A DNA stretch of 64,000 bases, taken from contig JAFRKJ010000008.1 of the NCBI GenBank assembly GCA_017431785.1, positions 1 through 64,000 of the forward strand, written 5' to 3'. The notes under the pieces are model-generated. The model was not told where the DNA came from, did no database searches, and saw only the letters and a list, made by a program, of their open reading frames with translations. Of the stretch, positions 52,304 through 61,349 are shown in pieces; positions within the stretch are counted from its first letter, which is position 1, and the number at the start of each line of letters is the position of its first letter. A program made the position numbers and the translations under genes. Origin of the DNA: Bacillota bacterium (GTDB lineage: Bacteria; Bacillota; Clostridia; Peptostreptococcales; Anaerovoracaceae).

Positions 52304-53410
52304 ATGTCAAAGAAGAGAAAAGTTATCGAAGAAGTTAAAATTCCGTGGTATCAGAAGGTCAAAAAGAGTACCTGGATCATGACGGCAATCATCGTCGCTA
52401 TGGTATTAGCCAGTGCTGGTATCATCATCTATGATCACGCGGATCCTTACAGCAAAATCAACTACGACAAGGTGATCAAGGTCGGTAAGTACAAAGGGCT
52501 GAAGGGCGAGAAGGTCGAAGTATCAATCAGCGATAAGGATGTGCAGGCAGAAATCAAAAGCCGTCTTGAAGCGGCCGGTGAGACCAAGACTGTTAAGAAG
52601 GGTAAAGTCAAGGATGGCGACACCATCAACATTGACTACACCGGAAGAGTAGACGGTAAAACATTCGAAGGCGGCACAGCGGAGAAACAGGATCTTGAGA
52701 TAGGATCCGGAACCATGATTCCGGGCTTTGAAGATTCGCTGATCGGTAAGCAGGTCGGAAAGAAATGCACGATCGACGTAACATTCCCGAAAGATTACCA
52801 GGCTGCTGAACTGGCTGGAAAAGACGCGGAATTCGATGTTACCATAAACAGCAAGCAGGAGTTGGTTACTCCTGATTACGACGAAGCATTCATCAAGTCT
52901 GTCTCCAAATATGACAACAAGAAGGATTATGAGAAGTCCGTCAAGAAGGAACTGACGAAGCAGGCTAAGGAAGATGCAGAGACACAGCTTCAGGAAGAAC
53001 TGTGGGCGAAGGTCCTTGAAAAGACCAAGGTCAAGAAGTACCCGAAGGGTATGATCAAGGAAGAGACAGAGATTCAGAAAGTACAGTATCAGCGCATGGC
53101 AGATCAGTACGGTATGTCTCCTGAAGCCATGGGTATTACAGAAGACCGATATAAAGAGATGGCCAAGGAATCCCTGAAAGAGAAACTCGCGCTTCATGCC
53201 ATTGCCAAGAAAGAGGGTATCAAGGTTAAGAAGAGCGACATGGAAGATTTCTATGACGAAATCCTTGAGGCCAATGATATGACTGCAAAAGAATTTGAAG
53301 AAGCAGCAGGGATGAGCGTAGAAGATTACGTGAAAACCAATTACTATGACATACAGGTACTTAGGGACAAAGTCCTTGAATTTGTCGTAGATAATGCGAA
53401 ACTGAAGTAA
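52304..53410 (+). CDS. Membrane-anchored trigger-factor-like peptidyl-prolyl isomerase
   Basis: The 368-residue protein has a basic cytoplasmic start, one membrane segment at about 24-44 and an extracytoplasmic part. That part has an FKBP-type domain (about 100-185: INIDYTGRVDGKTFEGG, GSGTMIPGFEDSLIG) and a long helical C-terminal region like that of trigger factor (about 190-368). Ordinary trigger factor is cytoplasmic and binds ribosomes; the ribosome-binding domain is absent here. I infer a foldase for proteins emerging from the Sec channel, perhaps including the giant protease encoded just upstream. CGGAGG precedes ATG 52304. Confidence 0.85.
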   Translation: MSKKRKVIEEVKIPWYQKVKKSTWIMTAIIVAMVLASAGIIIYDHADPYSKINYDKVIKVGKYKGLKGEKVEVSISDKDVQAEIKSRLEAAGETKTVKKGKVKDGDTINIDYTGRVDGKTFEGGTAEKQDLEIGSGTMIPGFEDSLIGKQVGKKCTIDVTFPKDYQAAELAGKDAEFDVTINSKQELVTPDYDEAFIKSVSKYDNKKDYEKSVKKELTKQAKEDAETQLQEELWAKVLEKTKVKKYPKGMIKEETEIQKVQYQRMADQYGMSPEAMGITEDRYKEMAKESLKEKLALHAIAKKEGIKVKKSDMEDFYDEILEANDMTAKEFEEAAGMSVEDYVKTNYYDIQVLRDKVLEFVVDNAKLK

Positions 53411-53425
53411 TACACTGAAGGGCAG

Positions 53426-54394
53426 ATGCGGGCTATAATGAGAAAAACGGTAATCAACAACAGAATCATCTGGATATTAGTGATTGCATTCATATGGTAT
53501 GTAATTATCTTTTCAACTCTGGAGGCAGTGGTTTCAAGTCGCGGCTTCTTGGAGATGATAGGATTGGATCTATCAAATGAAATGATGTTCGTCATTGAGA
53601 TGTATCTTAGCACGATTGTTCCGTTTGTAGGTATTCTTGTTTATACAGCGGTAACGAAACGAAATCGCTTTGTTTTCAAATCGTTCCTCCCTACCTATGA
53701 GAACAATGGTATGAAGACATTGATGCAGGGACTGCTGGTCGGTTTCATCATGAACTTTGGCTGCATCGTCTGCGCACTCGCCCATGGTGACATCAAGCTC
53801 TATCTGGATTTTATTCTTGCGGAGATACCGTTCATGCTCTTTGCACTTGTCTGTGTCTTTATCCAGAGCACATCCGAAGAACTGTGGTGCAGGGGATTTA
53901 TCTATGAGAGAATCAATGTCCATTATCCTCTTTGGGTTGCGATCGCTGTCAATGGGGCATTTTTTGGAGCGCTCCATGTGTTCAATCCGGGTGTGGGATT
54001 CCTGCCGATTCTGGACATTTTCATCTGTGGACTCGGTTTCTCCATTGCGAAATGGTATACAAAGAGCATCTGGTTCCCGATGGGGATCCATACAGCATGG
54101 AATTTCACCCAGAATTTCCTGTTCGGGCTTCCAAACAGCGGACTGGTTTCAGAGGCCTCCATTTTCAAGATGGATGCGCTGAATGCGCAAAGTAATCTCA
54201 TTTACAATTATGAGTTCGGTGTGGAAGGCGCAATTCCTGCAGTTTTAGCGGACGCGCTGCTCGGCATCATATGTCTGATTCTGGCAGCTAAAAAAGGCCG
54301 TCTGCAGGAGCTTAAGATGACCTACGACGAACTGCATCCGGAGCAGAACAGATATATCTCTGAAAAAGAAAAAGCGAAAATGATGGAAAACTAA
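53426..54394 (+). CDS. CPBP-family intramembrane metalloprotease
   Basis: This 322-residue membrane protein has about eight hydrophobic segments and the CPBP (Abi/CAAX protease) motifs: SEELWCRGFIYER (EE-x3-R), FGALHVFNPG (F-x3-H) and GIHTAWNFTQ (H-x3-N). Relatives cleave membrane proteins or process peptides such as bacteriocins. It follows the foldase gene by 15 bases. Start is ATG 53426, with ATG 53438 as alternative. Its stop overlaps the converging ybaK gene by four bases. The substrate is unknown. Confidence 0.88.
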   Translation: MRAIMRKTVINNRIIWILVIAFIWYVIIFSTLEAVVSSRGFLEMIGLDLSNEMMFVIEMYLSTIVPFVGILVYTAVTKRNRFVFKSFLPTYENNGMKTLMQGLLVGFIMNFGCIVCALAHGDIKLYLDFILAEIPFMLFALVCVFIQSTSEELWCRGFIYERINVHYPLWVAIAVNGAFFGALHVFNPGVGFLPILDIFICGLGFSIAKWYTKSIWFPMGIHTAWNFTQNFLFGLPNSGLVSEASIFKMDALNAQSNLIYNYEFGVEGAIPAVLADALLGIICLILAAKKGRLQELKMTYDELHPEQNRYISEKEKAKMMEN

Positions 54395-54882
54395 ATAATG
54401 ATATCCGAAAACTGAAGCGGTATGATCTTCTCCAAATCACCGACTTCACACTCGATTTGGAATCCGATTCTGCCCGCACTGAAGAATAAGGTCGGGCAGA
54501 TTTCTTTATCGGCAGCAGTTTGATGGATCACAGTCTTGAAAGGCTTCTTCATTCCGATTGGCGAGCATCCTCCGTGGATATATCCAGTCAGAGGGAGAAG
54601 CTCTTTTGATTTGATCATTTGAATACTCTTCTCACCAACAGCCGCGGCGGCTTTTTTGAGGTCGAGTTCCTCGGCAACAGGCACCATGAAGACATAATGC
54701 TCAGGTACTTTGCCTGCGCCTTCTGTTACCAGTGTTTTGAATACACAGGCGACATCTTGTCCGAGGACAGAGGCGACCTCCACCCCGCTGATGGCTTCCG
54801 TATCTGAGTAAGTGTGCGCTGTGTATGGGATTTTCGCCTGGTCTAAAAGGCGCATTACGTTTGTCTTCTTTAGCTTTGCCAT
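54391..54882 (-). CDS. ybaK: YbaK/EbsC-type Cys-tRNA(Pro) deacylase
   Basis: The 163-residue protein matches YbaK, which hydrolyses cysteine wrongly attached to proline tRNA. The conserved VFKTLV near residue 43, the Lys-rich helix LDLKKAAAAVGEKSI and the GYIHGGCSPIGMKK segment near 102 are typical. I start at ATG 54882 because AAGGAGG is eight bases upstream; the longer frame would contain that site. It shares a 61-base divergent space with the aspartokinase-like gene. Confidence 0.9.
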   Translation of the reverse strand: MAKLKKTNVMRLLDQAKIPYTAHTYSDTEAISGVEVASVLGQDVACVFKTLVTEGAGKVPEHYVFMVPVAEELDLKKAAAAVGEKSIQMIKSKELLPLTGYIHGGCSPIGMKKPFKTVIHQTAADKEICPTLFFSAGRIGFQIECEVGDLEKIIPLQFSDIII

Positions 54883-54943
54883 TGTCTTTGCCTCCTTCAT
54901 CATGTTAAAATTATACAACAATAACAAGACGGAGGATAGACAG

Positions 54944-56146
54944 ATGTATCTCGTACAGAAGTATGGCGGCGATTACCTGAAAAACAATGAAGACCTGACG
55001 AAGATCGCAGATTATGTCGCGAATCATCGCGAGAAGCTGGGACAGCTCGTTCTGGTTACTGCTGCAATGCACGATATTGCCAGTGAAATGATGGACAGGG
55101 CTGCACAGTTCGATAAAGGTATCGGCAAGGAAGAACTGGACGCACTTTTTTCAGCGAGCGAGTATCAGACTGCGGCACTGATGGCCAGCGCTTTGGAACA
55201 GAGAGGCGTTCCCGCAAAAGTCATCAGCGACATTAAGGGTCATTCACTGAGCGCCCTCGATATTGAGAGCGGTAAACACGAGATCATCCTCGATGAGATA
55301 TACAAAACTCTTGAACAGGGACTCGTTCCGGTCATTGCCGGATTCCAGGGAATCGGTGAATACACCATGAGCGACAGGAAGGGACGTTTCGGAGCTGCTG
55401 CGACGGCAGTTGCTATTGCAGGAGCGCTGGGCTGTGATTGCGAATTGTACGGGTTGACGAAAAAAGTCTACGTGATCGATCCGAGAGTCACAGAGGAGAG
55501 AAAGAAATTCAATATCATCAGTTATGATGAAGCCCTGGAACTGACGATGCTCGGGGAAGGGGATCTGGAAGCAGATGCGATAGAGCTGGCGCACATGCTG
55601 GATGTAAAAATATACGTAGGACCAGCATTCGAAGAAGAAAAAACCGGAGGGACATTTATCGTGAACAGAAATCTGATCGTAGGGGAAGCAGCCGTTAGCG
55701 GAATCAGCACATTTGATGATGTAGTGATATATACAATCAAAGGCATACCGAGCAAGGGCGAGGAAATCGCAGAATTGTTCGAACTGCTGGGAGATCTGAA
55801 GGTGAATCTGAACGTTGTTGCGCAGCAGCCATATCAGGGTGACACCAGCGTCGTCTCCTTCAGCTGTGAGCACGATGACATAAAGAGAATCGATGATGCA
55901 TTGGCAATCAATGCAAGATTCAACACACTGGAAACAGAGAAAAAAGAAGATATCTGCATGATTTCATTGGTAGGCGTCGGTATGGCAACACACACAGGTG
56001 TCGCGGGCAAGGTCTTCGCAACGCTGGCAGAACAGGACATACCGCATTACAATATTTCGACTTCCGAAATATCCATTTCAGCGACCATCAACGCAGCAGA
56101 TAAAGCGCAGGCAATCGTATCTCTTGCGGAAGCATTCGGGCTATAG
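54944..56146 (+). CDS. Aspartokinase-like protein with degenerate active site and ACT domains
   Basis: The 400-residue protein has the length and order of an aspartate kinase: an amino-acid-kinase domain (1-250) and a C-terminal tandem ACT region (about 260-400, with NISTSEISISATI). However, the catalytic motifs are eroded. The usual K-x-G-G-T/S-S is KYGGDYL, the GGSD nucleotide motif reads RFGAAAT, the TDVDGVYT/ADPR stretch reads YGLTKKVYVIDPR, and the GAKVLH motif is GEGDLEA. It may be a non-catalytic amino acid sensor or have a new substrate. CGGAGGATAGACAG precedes ATG 54944. The aminotransferase gene follows 11 bases later. Confidence 0.8.
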   Translation: MYLVQKYGGDYLKNNEDLTKIADYVANHREKLGQLVLVTAAMHDIASEMMDRAAQFDKGIGKEELDALFSASEYQTAALMASALEQRGVPAKVISDIKGHSLSALDIESGKHEIILDEIYKTLEQGLVPVIAGFQGIGEYTMSDRKGRFGAAATAVAIAGALGCDCELYGLTKKVYVIDPRVTEERKKFNIISYDEALELTMLGEGDLEADAIELAHMLDVKIYVGPAFEEEKTGGTFIVNRNLIVGEAAVSGISTFDDVVIYTIKGIPSKGEEIAELFELLGDLKVNLNVVAQQPYQGDTSVVSFSCEHDDIKRIDDALAINARFNTLETEKKEDICMISLVGVGMATHTGVAGKVFATLAEQDIPHYNISTSEISISATINAADKAQAIVSLAEAFGL

Positions 56147-56157
56147 AGGAGAGAAGT

Positions 56158-57369
56158 ATGAAATACGATTTTACCAGCATTCTGGATAGAACCGGGATGG
56201 ATTCCATCGCAGTTACGCCGGATGAGGATCCATACGGTATCGCACCGGTCGGCAACATTAAAGATGGTTTTGACTTGATTCCAATGTGGGTCGCCGACAT
56301 GAATTTTCCGACAGCACCGACCATATGCGAAGCGATGATCGAGCGGGCGAAGCATCCCGCCTTCGGTTATTTCGGACCGAGAAAAGAGTATTACGACAGC
56401 ATCATCCGCTGGCAGGAAGTGCGCAACGGCGTGACAGGACTGGAGCAAAAACACATCGGTTACCAGAACGGCGTGCTTGGCGGCGTACTCAGTGCACTGG
56501 CGGTTCTGTGTTCCCAAGGTGACAATGTGCTTGTGCACGCACCGACGTATGTTGGTTTCCTGGAAGAAGTCGGACAGATGGGATACCACTTGATCGGCAG
56601 TGAACTGGTGAGGGATGAGAATGGTGTCTGGAGGATGGACTACGAGGATATGGAGAAAAAGATCCGCCAGTACCATATCCACACGACCATATTCTGTTCT
56701 CCGCATAATCCAACAGGGCGCGTATGGGAAAGAGAAGAGCTGGAGAAAGCTTTTGAAATATTCGAGAGAAACAATGTATACGTTGTTTCCGATGAGATAT
56801 GGTCTGATTTGATCCTGGAAGGGCACAAGCACATTCCGCTTCAGTCTGTTTCGGAAGATGCCCGCAACAGGACGGTCGCATTCTACGCGCCGTCCAAAAC
56901 ATTCAATCTTGCCGGGCTGGTCGGGAGTTACCACATCATCTACAATGATTATCTCAGAGCAAGAATCAAAAGACAGTCTGCACTGAGCGTTTACAATGCC
57001 ATGAATGTTTTGTCCATGCATGCGCTGATTGGCGCCTATAAGGATGAAGGTATGGAATGGGTGGATGAACTGAGGACTGTTCTGACGGGGAATGTTGATT
57101 TTGCATATGAGTTTATCAAGAACAATTTCAAGGGTGTAGAAGTTTCAAAACCGGAAGGCACCTACATGCTGCTTCTGGACTGCGGGCAGTGGCTGAAGGA
57201 GCATGGCAAGACTTTGGATGAGCTGCTGCTTGCCGGTGTAGAAGTGGGTGTACTCTGGCAGGATGGGCGGCAGTTCAACCGGGAAGATTCCATCCGGATG
57301 AATCTGGCCTTGCCGCTGTCGAGAGTGAAAGAAGCTTTTGCGCGGCTGAAGCAGTACGCGTTCGTATAG
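56158..57369 (+). CDS. MalY/PatB-type PLP aminotransferase or cystathionine beta-lyase
   Basis: This 403-residue class I/II PLP enzyme has the MalY/PatB features: MWVADMNFPTAPTICEAM near 40, HPAFGYFGP near 62, the NPTGRVW motif near 185 and the PLP Lys in YAPSKTFNLAGL near 244. Family members cleave cystathionine or cysteine conjugates, or transaminate. It is cotranscribed with the degenerate aspartokinase gene. That pairing suggests methionine, cysteine or threonine metabolism, which is inference. GAGGAGAGAAGT precedes ATG 56158. Confidence 0.87.
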   Translation: MKYDFTSILDRTGMDSIAVTPDEDPYGIAPVGNIKDGFDLIPMWVADMNFPTAPTICEAMIERAKHPAFGYFGPRKEYYDSIIRWQEVRNGVTGLEQKHIGYQNGVLGGVLSALAVLCSQGDNVLVHAPTYVGFLEEVGQMGYHLIGSELVRDENGVWRMDYEDMEKKIRQYHIHTTIFCSPHNPTGRVWEREELEKAFEIFERNNVYVVSDEIWSDLILEGHKHIPLQSVSEDARNRTVAFYAPSKTFNLAGLVGSYHIIYNDYLRARIKRQSALSVYNAMNVLSMHALIGAYKDEGMEWVDELRTVLTGNVDFAYEFIKNNFKGVEVSKPEGTYMLLLDCGQWLKEHGKTLDELLLAGVEVGVLWQDGRQFNREDSIRMNLALPLSRVKEAFARLKQYAFV

Positions 57370-57425
57370 CACTCGTATCACATTCATGTAACATACACAT
57401 GAAATATAATGGAAAATAAAAAAAA

Positions 57426-57456
57426 CGCAGCTCATGAAGCTGCGCTTTTGTTTTCT
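57426..57456. terminator. Bidirectional terminator between the aminotransferase and Lrp genes
   Basis: CGCAGCT and AGCTGCG form a stem with a five-base loop. CTTTTGTTTTCTT follows on the plus strand and TTTTTTTATTTT on the minus strand. Confidence 0.85.
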
Positions 57457-57493
57457 TGCCGTAGCAGGTTTTGTTTAAAACTTTTAGAACCAG

Positions 57494-57922
57494 TTAGAAT
57501 CTCTCAAGAACCGTTGAGAATACAACCTGCGTTTCCGTCTTGCCGAATTCCTGCAGTTCGCCAATGAATGTGTCAAGCTCTGAAGTGGTAGGGAAGATGA
57601 CCTTCAGGAGCATTGAGAACTGACCTGTGATATGGCTGCACTCCAGAATGCAGTCTTTTTTCTGGATGAAATCATAGAATCTGCGCTGATCATCAGGAAG
57701 AACTGACATCAGGACGAACGCTTTGATTTTATAACCGATTTTCTCCAGATCGATGTCTGCATGGTAGCCTTTGATGTAACCTGAGTTCTCAAGATTGGTG
57801 AGGCGCTCTGAAATAACAGAAGTCGTAAGTCCTGTCTGCGAGGCGAGCTCATCGAGCGGCGTACGTGCGTCCATCTTCAAAAGATTCAAGATCTGAATGT
57901 CGATATTGTCAATGTTATACAT
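57494..57922 (-). CDS. Lrp/AsnC-family transcriptional regulator
   Basis: The 142-residue protein has an N-terminal HTH (DIQILNLLKMDARTPLDELA, TSVISERLTNLENSGYIKGY) and a C-terminal RAM/ACT-like ligand domain. Lrp-type proteins respond to amino acids and form octamers on DNA. It lies 26 bases downstream of pckA on the same strand, so it may be carried on the pckA transcript. Possible targets are pckA and the aminotransferase operon. Start is ATG 57922; the ribosome site AAAGGAAC is moderate. Confidence 0.9.
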   Translation of the reverse strand: MYNIDNIDIQILNLLKMDARTPLDELASQTGLTTSVISERLTNLENSGYIKGYHADIDLEKIGYKIKAFVLMSVLPDDQRRFYDFIQKKDCILECSHITGQFSMLLKVIFPTTSELDTFIGELQEFGKTETQVVFSTVLERF

Positions 57923-57948
57923 AATGGTTCCTTTCTGCTTTTATATGC

Positions 57949-59625
57949 TTATTTCCCTTTTGGACCTGCGGCTGCGATTTCTTCAGGCATGTCCGGATAT
58001 TTCTTCTCAAAGTTTTCGATGAACATCTCCGCAAGCTCGTCGGCCTGTTTTTCATAAGCTTCCGGATCTGCCCAGGTGTTCTTCGGAATCATGATCTCAG
58101 GAGGAACGCCCTCAATGTTCAATGGGATCTCAAGGTTGAATCTGTCATCGTGAATATACTCTGCGTGTTCAAGGTCTCCGTTGATTGCAGCTGTGACCAT
58201 GGCTCGTGTGTATGCAAGTTTGATGCGGCTGCCTGTTCCGAATGCGCCTCCCGACCAACCGGTGTTTACGAGGTACACTTGTGTTCCATAAGTGTCCAGA
58301 CGTTCTCCAAACATCTCTGCGTAGCGTTCCGTGCGCAGAGGCATGAACGGCTCGCCGAAGAGGGTGGAGAAGGTAGGCTGCGGTTCTTTGATGCCGCGTT
58401 CCGTTCCCGCGAGTTTCGCAGTAAAGCCTGTTACGAAGTGGTATATGGCTGCATTGCGGGTCAGCTTCGAAATCGGAGGGAACACCCCGAAGGCATCCGC
58501 AGTCAGGAAGAGCACTACCTTAGGGATACCGCCTCTGCCGTTTTCACTTGCGTTAGGAATGAAGTCGATCGGGTATCCGACTCTTGTGTTTTCCGTCAGG
58601 GATCTGTCTGCGTAATCAGGAACGTGATCATCATCTGTCACAACATTCTCAAGGACTGAGCCGAAGTGTATGGCGTGAAAGATTTCAGGTTCCTTGGCTT
58701 TATCAAGGTCGATGCACTTCGCGTAACAACCGCCTTCGAAGTTGAACACACCTCTGTCAGACCAACCGTGTTCATCGTCACCGATCAGATCGCGATTCGG
58801 GTCAGCCGATAGAGTCGTCTTGCCCGTGCCTGACAATCCGAAGAAAATCGCGGTGTCTCCGGTCTCCGGATCCATGTTCGCGGAGCAATGCATCGGCAGA
58901 ACATCCTCTTCAAGCGGCATTGCGAAGTTCATGATTGAGAATACTGTCTTTTTGATTTCTCCGGAATACTGGGAGCCTGCGATGATCGCAAAGTGAGCTT
59001 CGTAATCGATGATGATGGCTGCTTCCGAGTTGATGCCGTAGCGTTTGGCATTGCATTTGTAACCCGGTGCGACAAGAATCGTGTAGTCCGCTTCTCCGAA
59101 GTTTTCCTTTTCGCTGGACGTCGGCCTGATGAGCAGGTCGCGAATGAACAAATTCTGCGACGGCAGTTCATTGATGATGCGGAATTTGCGCCTGTGCTGT
59201 GGATCCGCTCCGGCGTATCCGTCGAAAATATAGATTTCTTTGCCACTCAGGAACTGGCACATCTCATCCTTCAGTGCGTTGAAAACAGCTCTGCTGATAG
59301 GATGATTGACATCGCCCCAGCTGATCAGATCGTGTACGCCGTCCGTATCGACAATGTATTTATCATGGGGAGATCTGCCTGTGAATTTGCCCGTGGTGAC
59401 AGCCAAAGCGCCTGTATCCGTCAGGATACCTTCGCCGTTTCTGATGGCTTTCTCAATCAGAACAGTAGGACTGAGATTGCGGTGGACAATGGATGGGTTG
59501 ATACCGAGAGCATCAAGGCCGTATGTTTCCTTGTAGCTCTCCTGGATTGCATAAGACTTCTTGTTGTCCTCAACAATTGCGGGATCAATCATAAAGAAGC
59601 TTTTCTGTTCGTCTCTGTTGATCAT
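57949..59625 (-). CDS. pckA: Phosphoenolpyruvate carboxykinase (ATP)
   Basis: The 558-residue enzyme interconverts oxaloacetate and PEP with ATP/ADP. The kinase loop GLSGTGKTTLS near 259, the metal site DPNRDLIGDDEHGW, and TGKFTGRSPHDKYIV near 70 identify the ATP-dependent family. I start at ATG 59625, six bases after AGGAGG. In fermentative anaerobes it often runs toward oxaloacetate, fixing CO2 and gaining ATP. Its upstream side faces the largest non-coding region of the window, so it is likely regulated there. Confidence 0.95.
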   Translation of the reverse strand: MINRDEQKSFFMIDPAIVEDNKKSYAIQESYKETYGLDALGINPSIVHRNLSPTVLIEKAIRNGEGILTDTGALAVTTGKFTGRSPHDKYIVDTDGVHDLISWGDVNHPISRAVFNALKDEMCQFLSGKEIYIFDGYAGADPQHRRKFRIINELPSQNLFIRDLLIRPTSSEKENFGEADYTILVAPGYKCNAKRYGINSEAAIIIDYEAHFAIIAGSQYSGEIKKTVFSIMNFAMPLEEDVLPMHCSANMDPETGDTAIFFGLSGTGKTTLSADPNRDLIGDDEHGWSDRGVFNFEGGCYAKCIDLDKAKEPEIFHAIHFGSVLENVVTDDDHVPDYADRSLTENTRVGYPIDFIPNASENGRGGIPKVVLFLTADAFGVFPPISKLTRNAAIYHFVTGFTAKLAGTERGIKEPQPTFSTLFGEPFMPLRTERYAEMFGERLDTYGTQVYLVNTGWSGGAFGTGSRIKLAYTRAMVTAAINGDLEHAEYIHDDRFNLEIPLNIEGVPPEIMIPKNTWADPEAYEKQADELAEMFIENFEKKYPDMPEEIAAAGPKGK

Positions 59626-60119
59626 TGAATGCCTCCTGTATAGATTCCTCTCAATGCAGAGTGTGGACAAAACCTATTATCAATTTTATTTTTTCATATA
59701 TTGATACTGTTTTCAATCTATTTGTAAAAACAAATTGTTCAGTTTTGGTATCGTGGAGAGAGTAGTTTTATCAAGAAGATGAGAAATGATATAACAAAAA
59801 TCTTCAAATATACATACCATTTTCATGTAATGAATCCATCATTCACCCAAAACGAATAATATAACAATTTAGTGTTATCCTTTTTTGCTCGTTTTAACAC
59901 CATTTGCTTTTTTTCAATGAAAAGGTGTTATTTGCTTTGGACGTGGACACGCCATTCTTTGATTAATTAACACAATTAATTTGATTTTAACAATTTAGGG
60001 TGAATTTTGACTGGATTTGAATTGCTGGTTCCAATCAGTTTAACCCTAAAATCTATAAATTCACAAAAAAGTGGTGATTTTACATCGATAATGATGACCC
60101 CAAATATTGAATAAATGTC
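59626..60119. other. 494-base AT-rich intergenic region with repeated TAACA/TGTTA motifs
   Basis: No gene, tRNA or riboswitch family was recognised. It contains ATTTGT-AAAA-ACAAAT (59720-59735), ATAACA-N6-TGTTAT (59861-59878), TAACACC (59895-59901) facing GGTGTTA (59924-59930), further TAACA at 59792, 59968 and 59988, and TTTAGGGT (59994-60001) facing ACCCTAAA (60043-60050). TAACAATTTAG occurs twice (59862, 59988). It lies upstream of pckA and downstream of hydF, both minus-strand genes, so operators for pckA are the simplest reading. Confidence 0.5.
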
Positions 60120-61349
60120 TTAATAGGTGATTTTATCGAGGATTCCGGCTGCATAGGCCAGGAAAATGCCGTAGTTGGTGATTGGTACGCCGGCTTCCTG
60201 TGCAGCTGCAATGCGGCTTAAGACGTGCCTGCGGTTGAACATGCAGGCGCCGCAGTGGATGATGAGGTCGTACTGCTTCAGTTCATCAGTGCTAGGGAAA
60301 TCATTCCCGCGAACATTAGTGATTTCAACTTGATCACCGAATTGCTTACGCAAAATCATCGGGATCTTAACGGTACCGATATCTTCCTGAAGCGGTACGT
60401 GGGTGCAGGCTTCTGCAATGAGGACGCGGAAGGTGCTGCGTGCCTGAGAGATAGCCGCACTGTTCCGATCTGCGTGAAGGGCTTTGTCAATGGTGGAGAC
60501 ACCATCGATAAAGACGTCGAGATCTCCTTTGGCAGCAGCCATGAGGATCGAGAAAGATGTCAATGCGCTGGCGTCAGGTTTCTTCTCATAGACTTGCGAG
60601 AAACACTGTGAATCCGTGATGATGAGGTCCGGCTGGCAGTTCAGCCGCGCAAGGGCCGCTTCATAGCCATCGGCTGTTGTGAAAACCACAGTACATCTGC
60701 GGTCCAATAGTTCTCGGATCGTCTGCACCTGCGGCAGGATCAGACGGCCTTTTGGTGCCTGGATATCCTGCGGCATGACGAGGAGCACAAGACTGCCATC
60801 TTCAATCAGCCCATCCAGGAGCTGTTCCTGCATATATTCTTCCGGGACTGCATTGATGATCGCTGTGCGAAGAAGATCGATGCCTTCGCCGGTCTTCGTG
60901 CTGATGAAGATTGCATCCTCTGCATCCTGTGCGGCAGCATGACGCTGAGCTTCTGTTAATGTGTCGCTTTTGCCGAAGACGGTAATCGTCGGAACGCTCA
61001 TGTCATTCAGCTGCTTCCGCCAGGCAAGGTCCTGCGGCGTCAGAACACAGCCGTCGATAACCAGAACAGCTATGTCCGTTCGCTTGATAATGTCTTCTGT
61101 TCTGGCAACGCGAAGCTGTCCGAGTTCACCTTCATCATCGAACCCGGCTGTGTCAATAAAGACAACAGGACCAATGGGATGAAGCTCCATGGATTTGAAC
61201 ACAGGGTCTGCTGTTGTCCCCGGCGTATCAGAAACAATGGCCAGATCCTGTCCGGTCAGAGCATTGATCAGAGAGGATTTGCCTGCGTTGCGGCGTCCGA
61301 ATATTCCGATGTGTAATCTGTTTGCCCTCGGGGTGTTATTCAGTCCCAT
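60120..61349 (-). CDS. hydF: [FeFe]-hydrogenase maturation GTPase HydF
   Basis: The 409-residue protein has an N-terminal GTPase domain (P-loop GRRNAGKSSLIN, switch DTPGTT, DTAGFDD) and a C-terminal cluster-binding domain with Cys and His in EACTHVP near 315 and HCGACMFNRR near 370. HydF is the scaffold that carries the assembling H-cluster and hands it to the hydrogenase. It overlaps hydE by 14 bases. Last gene of the operon, with no clear terminator in the following AT-rich DNA. Confidence 0.95.
   Translation of the reverse strand: MGLNNTPRANRLHIGIFGRRNAGKSSLINALTGQDLAIVSDTPGTTADPVFKSMELHPIGPVVFIDTAGFDDEGELGQLRVARTEDIIKRTDIAVLVIDGCVLTPQDLAWRKQLNDMSVPTITVFGKSDTLTEAQRHAAAQDAEDAIFISTKTGEGIDLLRTAIINAVPEEYMQEQLLDGLIEDGSLVLLVMPQDIQAPKGRLILPQVQTIRELLDRRCTVVFTTADGYEAALARLNCQPDLIITDSQCFSQVYEKKPDASALTSFSILMAAAKGDLDVFIDGVSTIDKALHADRNSAAISQARSTFRVLIAEACTHVPLQEDIGTVKIPMILRKQFGDQVEITNVRGNDFPSTDELKQYDLIIHCGACMFNRRHVLSRIAAAQEAGVPITNYGIFLAYAAGILDKITY

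Noticed and set aside
59890..60010. Rex (TTGTTAA-N4-TTAACAA) or CRP-type operator in the pckA upstream region
   Set aside because: Only half-sites are present; no complete palindrome of either type was found.
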